A stretch of 64,000 nt of DNA from CAYYYG01 sp964591375 (GTDB lineage: Bacteria; Patescibacteriota; Microgenomatia; UBA1406; GWC2-37-13). Positions within the stretch are counted from its first letter, which is position 1. Each line of letters begins with the position of its first letter. Below the pieces are notes generated by a model, which saw nothing but the letters and a program-made list of their open reading frames with translations, made no database searches and had not been told where the DNA came from. The stretch spans positions 4,504-68,503 of the forward strand of contig CAZQAU010000007.1 of assembly GCA_964591375.1 (NCBI GenBank), in the 5' to 3' direction. This document shows, piece after piece, positions 7,997-14,789 of the stretch. The translations under genes were made by a program, and so were the position numbers.

Positions 7997-9394
7997 ATGA
8001 CACAATCTACCAATCTTGATTTTGAATACAAATATGGTTTTTCTATGCCACAAAATTATACCTTTAAAGCAGAAAAAGGATTAAATGAAGGTGTAATAAA
8101 AAACATTTCAAAAATGAAGAAAGAACCCGAGTGGATGACAGAGTTCCGTCTTAAATCTTATAAAATTTTTATGCAAAAACCGATGCCTCCATGGGGGCCC
8201 AGTCTTTCCAAAATTAATTTTGATGATATTTACTACTACATAAAACCAACAGAAAATCAGGCTGATTCATGGGAAAAATTACCTAAGGAAATTAAAGAAA
8301 CCTATGACCGTATTGGTATCCCGGAAGCAGAAAAGAAATATTTGGCTGGAGTATCGGCACAATATGAATCGGAAGTAGTATACGAAAGTATAAATAAAGA
8401 GCTTAATAAACTAGGCGTGATTTTTTGTGATATGGATACAGCTGTGCGTAAATATCCGGAGATTGTGAAGGAGTATTTTGGCACATTAATTCCACCCCAT
8501 GATAATAAATTTGCCGCCCTTAATTCTGCTGCATGGTCGGGAGGTTCATTTGTATATGTTCCTAAAGGTGTGAAGGTGGGGTTACCACTTCAGGCTTACT
8601 TTAGAATTAACGCAGAAAAGTTTGGTCAGTTTGAACGTACTTTAATTATTGCAGAAGAGGGTAGTAATGTTCACTATGTAGAGGGATGTACTGCACCAGT
8701 ATACTCAACTGATTCATTGCATTCTGCTGTAGTGGAGATATTTGTTAAAGAAGGCGCGCGTGTACGTTATACAACTGTACAAAACTGGAGTAAAAATGTG
8801 TTTAATTTAGTTACAAAAAGAGCCAAAGCTGAAAAAAATGCATACATGGAGTGGATAGACTGTAATTTAGGCAGTCAGATTACCATGAAATATCCTAGTG
8901 TTTATCTTGTGGGCGAAGGTGCCCGAGGTGAAGTATTATCTATCGCTTTTGCTGGAAAAGATCAGCTTCAGGATGCAGGAGCCAAAATGTTCCATTTAGC
9001 TCCTAAAACATCATCGCGTATCGTTTCTAAGTCAGTTTCTAAAGCAGGTGGGCGCACGTCATATCGTGGGCTGGTACAGGTTAACCCAGGTGCTAAAGAT
9101 TCTTCTGTCTTTGTTTCCTGTGATGCACTCATCCTTGATGAAGAATCACGCTCGGATACATACCCATCGATGCGTATTAAAGAAAATGATGTTACTATCC
9201 AGCATGAGGCTACTGTAGAAAAAGTGGGAGATGAAAAAATATTTTATTTGACCTCAAGAGGTATAAAGAAGTCTGATGCGGAAAGTATGTTAGTTTTAGG
9301 TTTTATGGATCCAGTTACAAGAGAGTTGCCTTTAGAGTATTCCATTGAGCTTAATCGATTGATTAATTTGGAAATGGCTGGTAGTGTGGGTTAA
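7997..9394 (+). CDS. sufB: Fe-S cluster scaffold SufB
   Basis: 465 aa, the usual SufB length. It has a right-handed beta-helix core with FVYVPKGVKVGLPLQAYF, the EGCTAP segment, SIAFAGKDQLQDAGAKM and the conserved VFVSCDALILDEESRSDTYP, which carries the Cys equivalent to the cluster-assembly cysteine of E. coli SufB. The C-terminal SRGIKKSDAESMLVLGFM helix binds SufC. It builds nascent clusters on the SufB-SufD interface with sulfur from SufS. Confidence 0.96.
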   Translation: MTQSTNLDFEYKYGFSMPQNYTFKAEKGLNEGVIKNISKMKKEPEWMTEFRLKSYKIFMQKPMPPWGPSLSKINFDDIYYYIKPTENQADSWEKLPKEIKETYDRIGIPEAEKKYLAGVSAQYESEVVYESINKELNKLGVIFCDMDTAVRKYPEIVKEYFGTLIPPHDNKFAALNSAAWSGGSFVYVPKGVKVGLPLQAYFRINAEKFGQFERTLIIAEEGSNVHYVEGCTAPVYSTDSLHSAVVEIFVKEGARVRYTTVQNWSKNVFNLVTKRAKAEKNAYMEWIDCNLGSQITMKYPSVYLVGEGARGEVLSIAFAGKDQLQDAGAKMFHLAPKTSSRIVSKSVSKAGGRTSYRGLVQVNPGAKDSSVFVSCDALILDEESRSDTYPSMRIKENDVTIQHEATVEKVGDEKIFYLTSRGIKKSDAESMLVLGFMDPVTRELPLEYSIELNRLINLEMAGSVG

Positions 9395-9409
9395 TTATTA
9401 ATCATATAC

Positions 9410-9985
9410 ATGGCAGAATTTATACATCTTAATAAAACAAACATATCACATCTTAAGTTTGATAAAGCAGGTCAGTATGTTGTCTTTATGCATGATATGT
9501 CTGGTAAATTTACCTTTGAACTCGCTCATAGCAAAGTAGAAGTTGATATTTTTGGATTATATACCGGTAATCAATCCGATAATTTTGCTATTGAAACTAT
9601 TCAGCATCATACTGCTCCAGGTGCAGTTTCAAATTTATTTATAAAAGGAGTGTTTGATGACAGTTCCCGTTTTAACTATCAGGGGTTAATTCGAATTGAA
9701 AAAAGTGGCCAGCAGAGCCATGCTTATCAGAAAAATCAGAACCTCATCTTGTCACCTCATACATTTGTAGAATCAAAACCATATTTGGAGATACTTGCAA
9801 ATGATGTGTTCTGTACTCATGGTTCTACAACAGGTAAAATAAATGAAGAACAAATGTTCTATTTAAAGAGCAGAGGTATCAAGGAAAAGATAGCACAAAA
9901 GGCAATAGTAGATGGGTTTATTTACGAAGTACTAGAAAAAATAGTTGATAAAGTTCCTAATATTGATCCGGAAATTTTATTATGA
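9410..9985 (+). CDS. sufD: compact SufD-like scaffold subunit
   Basis: 191 aa, about half the length of enterobacterial SufD. What remains is the beta-helix and the C-terminal SufC-binding helix: FCTHGSTTGKINEEQMFYLKSRGIKEKIAQKAIVDGF. The conserved His in CTHGSTTG, proposed as a cluster ligand, is kept. The N-terminal helical domain is missing. Position after sufB and a 4-bp overlap with sufS (ATGA) fit translational coupling. Sequence is more divergent than SufB, but the tail motif and context make the call firm. Confidence 0.88.
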   Translation: MAEFIHLNKTNISHLKFDKAGQYVVFMHDMSGKFTFELAHSKVEVDIFGLYTGNQSDNFAIETIQHHTAPGAVSNLFIKGVFDDSSRFNYQGLIRIEKSGQQSHAYQKNQNLILSPHTFVESKPYLEILANDVFCTHGSTTGKINEEQMFYLKSRGIKEKIAQKAIVDGFIYEVLEKIVDKVPNIDPEILL

Positions 9986-11226
9986 TAGATGCATCTTCTA
10001 TAAAAAATGATTTTCCTATATTTGATTCACAACCAGATTTAGTATATCTGGATTCCACAGCGACTTCATTAAAACCAAAATCAGTCATAGAAAAAATAAA
10101 TGAATATTATCGAAGTTATTCAGCAAATGTTCATAGGGGTATTTACGCATTATCAGAAAAAGCAACTGCCGAATATGAAGCTGCTCGTGAAGCGATTGCA
10201 GAGTTCATTCATGCGAATCGTTCAGAAGAGATCATTTTCACCCGTAATACAACAGAATCTTTAAATTTAATTGCCTACTCTTTAGGAAGAGATATAATTC
10301 GAGAAAATGATGAGATCGTTACAACTCAGATGGAACATCATTCGAATTTTGTTCCTTGGCAGACTCTCGCATTGGAAAATGGTGGTGTATTCAAAATAAT
10401 TGAAGTATCTCCAGAGGGATATTTAACAACTGCAGGAGATAAAAATATCGATTTGCATAAGGTTATATCAAGAAAGACAAAAATATTAGCTTTAACGTAT
10501 GTTTCCAATGTTCTTGGCACGATTAATCCTATTAGAGAAATTATATCCAACGCAAAAAAAATCAATCCGGATATTATCACTGTAGTGGATGCGGCACAGG
10601 CTACGCCTCATATGCTTATAAATGTAGAAGAGATTGGATGTGATTTTTTGGCTTTCTCGTCTCATAAAATGCTTGGCCCTACCGGAATAGGAGTTCTATG
10701 GGGAAAATATGATCTTCTTGATCGGATGTTTCCATTTCAGTTTGGAGGAGAAATGATTATGGAAGTAAGCCTCGAAAAAACTACTTTTAAAAAACCACCC
10801 TATAAATTTGAAGCCGGTACTCCTCATATCGCCGGAGCAATTGGTTTGCATGCGGCTATCAATTATTTAAAAAAAATAGGAATGAATGAGATTCACTTAC
10901 ATGAACAAAAGCTTATAGAATACGCTCAAAAAACACTGATTCAAGCATTTGGATCTAAAATTCGCATATTGGGTCCTAATAATATTAAAGATAAAACAGG
11001 AATTGTATCGTTTTCTTTAGGTGATATTCATCCTCATGACATAGCACAGATCCTGGATGAAGATCAGATTGCCGTTCGTGCTGGTCATCAGTGTGCCATG
11101 CCTTTGCATACATCATTAAAAATTGGTGCATCGGCGAGGGCGAGTTTTTATTTATATAATACAAAAGCGGATGTTGATAAATTAATCTCAGGATTGCAAA
11201 AAGTAGAAAAAGTGTTTATAAAATAA
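9982..11226 (+). CDS. sufS: cysteine desulfurase SufS
   Basis: 414 aa PLP enzyme of class V aminotransferase fold. The PLP lysine is K229 in SSHKMLGPTGIGVLWGK; the catalytic cysteine is C371 in RAGHQCAMPLH, the type II (SufS) arrangement without the long flexible IscS loop. THHSN-like EHHSNFVPW and TRNTTESLN are also present. It removes sulfur from cysteine and passes it to the SufU-like protein encoded next. It overlaps sufD by 4 bp. Confidence 0.96.
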   Translation: MIDASSIKNDFPIFDSQPDLVYLDSTATSLKPKSVIEKINEYYRSYSANVHRGIYALSEKATAEYEAAREAIAEFIHANRSEEIIFTRNTTESLNLIAYSLGRDIIRENDEIVTTQMEHHSNFVPWQTLALENGGVFKIIEVSPEGYLTTAGDKNIDLHKVISRKTKILALTYVSNVLGTINPIREIISNAKKINPDIITVVDAAQATPHMLINVEEIGCDFLAFSSHKMLGPTGIGVLWGKYDLLDRMFPFQFGGEMIMEVSLEKTTFKKPPYKFEAGTPHIAGAIGLHAAINYLKKIGMNEIHLHEQKLIEYAQKTLIQAFGSKIRILGPNNIKDKTGIVSFSLGDIHPHDIAQILDEDQIAVRAGHQCAMPLHTSLKIGASARASFYLYNTKADVDKLISGLQKVEKVFIK

Positions 11227-11227
11227 T

Positions 11228-11593
11228 ATGTCCATGTCAATATATCAAGATATAATATTAGATCATTATCGAAATCCGCGTAATTACGGTTCTTTAAAGA
11301 ACCCAACGCAGTTCGTGAAAACTAATAATCCTCTGTGTGGTGATTTATTAGAAATGGCTATAATAGAAAAGGACGGCACTATTACAGAAATAATGTTTAC
11401 AGGCCAGGGATGCGCTATATCTCAGTCAGCTGCCTCTATGATTACAGAATATGCAAAGGGAAAAAGAAAGGATGAACTGAAAAAATTGGATAAAAACTCT
11501 ATACTAACTATGTTAGGTATAGAATTAAGTCCTAACAGATTAAAATGTGCTTTGCTTTCTCTGGAAGCTTTAACTCAGCTATTACAGAAATAA
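11228..11593 (+). CDS. sufU: SufU/IscU-family sulfur acceptor
   Basis: 121 aa with the family ligands C37 and D39 (NPLCGD), C62 (GQGCAISQSAASM) and C107 (LKCALLSLEAL). The 45-residue gap from the second to the third Cys is like IscU and lacks the ~20-residue insertion of Firmicutes SufU. The LSPNRLKCALL end resembles SufU more than the LPPVK chaperone site of IscU. It likely takes sulfur from SufS and passes it to SufBCD. It starts one base after sufS. Confidence 0.9.
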   Translation: MSMSIYQDIILDHYRNPRNYGSLKNPTQFVKTNNPLCGDLLEMAIIEKDGTITEIMFTGQGCAISQSAASMITEYAKGKRKDELKKLDKNSILTMLGIELSPNRLKCALLSLEALTQLLQK

Positions 11594-11609
11594 AAATCTA
11601 ATATTTAAT

Positions 11610-11885
11610 ATGTCAGATCAAAAGTTGAAAGATCCAACCAAACCTTCGGGGCCAGTAAATGTCAGAAATTTAAAAATGTGGGTCGATAGAGATTTGTGTA
11701 TTGGTGCAGCTACTTGTATTGCTATTGCACCGAATACTTTTATATTAGATTCTGAAGCTAAAGCTATTATCTTGGATACACTGGATAAAGATCTTGATGA
11801 CGTTATTATAGATTCAGCCAGGGGTTGTCCTGTGGCTGCAATCATCATAGAAGATGAAAAAGGTAATAGAGTATACCCAAAATAA
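11610..11885 (+). CDS. ferredoxin with three-Cys motif ([3Fe-4S] or variant [4Fe-4S])
   Basis: 91 aa. Cluster-binding residues are C30 and C36 (C-I-G-A-A-T-C, with Ala where the second Cys of a 4Cys motif would be) and C73 in GCPVAAI. This spacing is that of single-cluster ferredoxins of the [3Fe-4S] class. The first ~20 residues are polar. It lies between the suf genes and the ferredoxin-dependent oxidoreductase genes and is a good candidate electron acceptor for the latter. Confidence 0.88.
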   Translation: MSDQKLKDPTKPSGPVNVRNLKMWVDRDLCIGAATCIAIAPNTFILDSEAKAIILDTLDKDLDDVIIDSARGCPVAAIIIEDEKGNRVYPK

Positions 11886-12033
11886 ATCAGATATACCAGA
11901 ACAAAACAATTACAATCCACATAATATCCGTAGATGTCCTTCATGTGGTATGATGAGTATTAAAGGTATGCCCGGTGGTCGAGATTCCACATGTTTAAAC
12001 TGTGGATATAAAGATCCTTGTTGTTATGATTAA
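11854..12033 (+). CDS. 59-aa zinc-ribbon protein overlapping the ferredoxin gene
   Basis: A short frame from ATG 11854 to TAA 12033 that overlaps the ferredoxin 3' end by 32 bp in another frame. The C-terminal half reads RRCPSCGMMSIKGM, then TCLNCGYKDPCCYD: two CxxC pairs ~22 residues apart, a rubredoxin/zinc-ribbon type knuckle, plus a terminal CC. The N-terminal half is polar (MKKVIEYTQNKSDIPEQNN). The motif occurs entirely outside the overlap, so it is not a shadow of the ferredoxin frame. The start could be later; no other ATG precedes the ribbon except ones inside it. Function unknown; possibly metal handling or RNA binding. Confidence 0.6.
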   Translation: MKKVIEYTQNKSDIPEQNNYNPHNIRRCPSCGMMSIKGMPGGRDSTCLNCGYKDPCCYD

Positions 12034-12069
12034 GGCCTAATAATTTTAATAGTTAAGCTATTTTATACC

Positions 12070-13806
12070 ATGTCAAAATTTCTTTGGAAAATAGGTGGTG
12101 AAGCAGGTTTTGGAATAATGACAGTAGGTTTATCATTTTCAAAAATAGGTGCACGTTCTGGATATGAAATTTTTGATTATAGTGAGTATCCTTCTTTAAT
12201 CCGAGGAGGTCACAATACATACGAGGTACTGATCGCTGATCACGCTATGGGGTCATCAAAACACATAGTAGATTTACTTGTATGTCTTAACAAAGAAACA
12301 TTTACTTTACATAAACATAGACTAATAACTGCAAGTATGGTTATGTATGATCCTGAAGAATTTGATTTTGATGAGGATTTCGTAAAAATTAAAGTTCCAT
12401 TTAAACAAATAAAAAAAGATAATCAGGTAATGCAGATAATGCTTAATACTGTAGCCATTGGTGCTTCTATGGCGATTTTAGGCGGAGATATGGAGATTTT
12501 TAGAGACATATTACAAAAAGAGTTTGCGCGCAAAGGGCAGGAAGTAATTGATTTTAATATAAAATTTGCCGATATCGGATACAATCATGTTAAGACAAAC
12601 TATGCTGATCTTATAAAACCGGTATTATCAAGGAAAGAAACGGTCGAAAAAATAGTAGCTGGTGCAAATGATATTTTTTCTTTAGGTGCTGTTGCGGCTG
12701 ATTGTAGGTTTTATTCAGCATATCCGATGACACCAGCTTCGTCTGTTTTGACGAGTTTAGCCGCCTGGCAAAATACCACAGGTATGGTTGTACGCCATTC
12801 TGAAGATGAAATAGCAGTAATAAATAATGCTCTCGGAGCGTCGCATGCAGGCGTGAGGTCTGCTGTTGGCACTTCAGGCGGTGGTTTTGCGTTAATGGTT
12901 GAAACACTATCATATGCAGGTGTAGCAGAACTTCCCATCGTAGTATTTCTTAGCCAACGTCCCGGACCAGCCACTGGAATGCCTACCTGGACGGATCAAG
13001 GTGATTTATTATTTGCCTGTCATGCAGGACATGGGGAATTTCAAAAAATAGTATTGGCACCGGGTGATATTTATGAAATGTTGCAGATGACTATGCAAGC
13101 ATTTGATCTGGCAGACGTATACCAGATACCTGTAATTGTAATGTCCGATAAATTTATTAGTGAAAGTCATGTGTCTTATAATAAAGACAAAATGATGCAG
13201 TATATTGCAAGCCATAAAATAAATAGAGGTAAAACAGTTCGGGAGACATCAGATACTTCCTATCTTCGTTATAAGTCGACTGATGATGGTATTTCCCCTC
13301 GGCTTATTCCTGGACAGAAAGGACACTTTTATCAGTCAAATTCTTATGAACACACTGAAGACAGTCATACATCAGAAAGTCATGAAGTTCGTATGCAACA
13401 GGCAGATAAGCGACAAAGAAAGTGGGACACATATCTTAAAAATGATTTTAAAGGTCCACAATTCTTTGGAAACGTGGCAGAATCAGATGTGTGTTTAGTT
13501 TCTTGGGGAGGTAATAAAGGACCTATTCTTGATGCTCAAAAAGTACTTGATAATGAAGGGATAAAAACATCTTATATGCATTTTACCCATATATATCCAT
13601 TAAATGAGGCTATTATTACACCTTTGTTTCAGGCGAATAAGCGATATATACTCATTGAAAACAATTCACATGCTCAGTTCGGTAAATTATTGCGTATGGA
13701 AGCTGGTATAACAATTAAGGAAAAGTTACTTAAATATGATGGCCGACCAATTTTCTCAGAAGAGATAGTGGATTATGTTAAAAAAGCAGTAACTAAATCT
13801 TTATAA
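12070..13806 (+). CDS. 2-oxoacid:ferredoxin oxidoreductase, fused gamma-alpha subunit
   Basis: 578 aa. Residues ~1-185 match the gamma domain (GGEAGFGIMTVGLSFSKIGARSG, YPSLIRGGHNTYEV). Residues ~190-578 match the alpha subunit: YPMTPASSVLTSLA, EDEIAVINNALGASHAGVRSAVGTSGGGFALM and SQRPGPATGMPTWTDQGDL. With the beta subunit encoded next it oxidatively decarboxylates a 2-oxoacid to acyl-CoA and reduces ferredoxin. The fused form is commonly annotated KorA (2-oxoglutarate) but substrate cannot be fixed from sequence. A ferredoxin gene and the Fe-S assembly operon lie just upstream. Confidence 0.92.
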   Translation: MSKFLWKIGGEAGFGIMTVGLSFSKIGARSGYEIFDYSEYPSLIRGGHNTYEVLIADHAMGSSKHIVDLLVCLNKETFTLHKHRLITASMVMYDPEEFDFDEDFVKIKVPFKQIKKDNQVMQIMLNTVAIGASMAILGGDMEIFRDILQKEFARKGQEVIDFNIKFADIGYNHVKTNYADLIKPVLSRKETVEKIVAGANDIFSLGAVAADCRFYSAYPMTPASSVLTSLAAWQNTTGMVVRHSEDEIAVINNALGASHAGVRSAVGTSGGGFALMVETLSYAGVAELPIVVFLSQRPGPATGMPTWTDQGDLLFACHAGHGEFQKIVLAPGDIYEMLQMTMQAFDLADVYQIPVIVMSDKFISESHVSYNKDKMMQYIASHKINRGKTVRETSDTSYLRYKSTDDGISPRLIPGQKGHFYQSNSYEHTEDSHTSESHEVRMQQADKRQRKWDTYLKNDFKGPQFFGNVAESDVCLVSWGGNKGPILDAQKVLDNEGIKTSYMHFTHIYPLNEAIITPLFQANKRYILIENNSHAQFGKLLRMEAGITIKEKLLKYDGRPIFSEEIVDYVKKAVTKSL

Positions 13807-13842
13807 TCCGTACTTATTAAGTTTTTTTTCAGTTTTGTCCAT

Positions 13843-13848
13843 TATAAT
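13843..13848 (+). promoter_or_regulatory. possible -10 box for the oxidoreductase beta gene
   Basis: A perfect TATAAT lies 17 nt before the start codon at 13866, in a 59-bp AT-rich gap. No convincing -35 box is seen, so internal promoter activity is tentative. Confidence 0.3.
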
Positions 13849-13865
13849 AATTACACTCAATTCAT

Positions 13866-14717
13866 ATGTCTACCCCTAAAGATTTTTCTGGTCACACACC
13901 AACATGGTGCCCTGGTTGCGGAGATTGGGGAATTGGTATTTCAGTTAGAACAGCACTTTCCCAGTTAGGGTATGATCCTTCAGACGTTGCAGTGGCTTTC
14001 GATATTGGCTGTTCAGGAAATATGAACGATTTTTTAAACGCTTATGCCATGCATACTTTGCATGGAAGATCCATAACAAATGCTATAGGTATGAAAATAG
14101 CTAATCATAAGATGCCAGTCGTGGTAATTGGTGGAGATGGAGGTTTGTACGGTGAAGGAGGTAATCACTTTATGCATGCCTGTCGGGGTAACCATGATAT
14201 TACTGTTATGGTTCATGATAACATGGTTTATGGTTTAACTACAGGACAGGTTGCTCCAACGGCCCATCAGGGGTATAAATCGAAATCAACACCTTCAGGA
14301 ATAGTAGAAGTATCAGTGAATCCCTTGGCCTTAGCTCTTACTCAAGGAGCTACATTTATAGCTCAGGCTTTTGCTGGTGATGTGCAACACCTTATTGAGA
14401 TGATAAAGTTGGGAGTAAAGCATAAAGGTTTTTCATTAGTGAATGTTTTACAGCCATGTGTAACATTTAACAAAATAAACACCTATCAATATTATTTAAA
14501 ACGTGTTTATAAACTCGATAATAACTACGAACGTGCGAATTTTGATAGAGCGCTGGAAAAATGTATTGAAATTAAGGAAGAAAAATTTCCTTTAGGGGTA
14601 ATTTATGATGTAGATAAACCAGCATTCCATGAGCAACTCGTTCAATTATCAGATATGAGTTTGGTAGACAGAGCTCCGTATCAGGATATTGAAAAAGTTA
14701 TTAATACGCTAATCTAA
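13866..14717 (+). CDS. 2-oxoacid:ferredoxin oxidoreductase, beta subunit
   Basis: 283 aa thiamine-diphosphate subunit. The Fe-S ligands expected for the family are present: WCPGCGDWGIG (two Cys), DIGCSGNM and LQPCVTFNK. The TPP/Mg motif is GGDGGLYGEGG followed by VHDNMVYGLTTGQVAPT. It pairs with the fused gamma-alpha subunit 59 bp upstream. Length is typical. Together with the ferredoxin it gives the cell a low-potential electron source or a carboxylase running in reverse; direction is not visible from sequence. Confidence 0.93.
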   Translation: MSTPKDFSGHTPTWCPGCGDWGIGISVRTALSQLGYDPSDVAVAFDIGCSGNMNDFLNAYAMHTLHGRSITNAIGMKIANHKMPVVVIGGDGGLYGEGGNHFMHACRGNHDITVMVHDNMVYGLTTGQVAPTAHQGYKSKSTPSGIVEVSVNPLALALTQGATFIAQAFAGDVQHLIEMIKLGVKHKGFSLVNVLQPCVTFNKINTYQYYLKRVYKLDNNYERANFDRALEKCIEIKEEKFPLGVIYDVDKPAFHEQLVQLSDMSLVDRAPYQDIEKVINTLI

Positions 14718-14750
14718 TAATCAGAGATAATAAATTTTTATAAATTCCTA

Positions 14751-14784
14751 TTGACAGTTAGCAAATAATACTGTAAACTGCTAA
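14751..14784 (+). promoter_or_regulatory. lon promoter overlapped by a CIRCE-like inverted repeat
   Basis: TTGACA (14751-14756) and TAAACT (14774-14779) are 17 bp apart. Positions 14758-14784 form a 27-bp element: TTAGCAAAT, 9-bp spacer, AACTGCTAA. Arm length, spacer and the outer TTAGCA/TGCTAA match the HrcA operator CIRCE (TTAGCACTC-N9-GAGTGCTAA); the inner three bases differ. It covers the -10 and the likely start site, a classic repression position. Confidence 0.6.
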
Positions 14785-14789
14785 AATAT

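Noticed and set aside
12611..13215. Three minus-strand ORFs inside the oxidoreductase gene
   Set aside because: The plus-strand frame is a clear conserved enzyme; antisense frames have no recognisable features.
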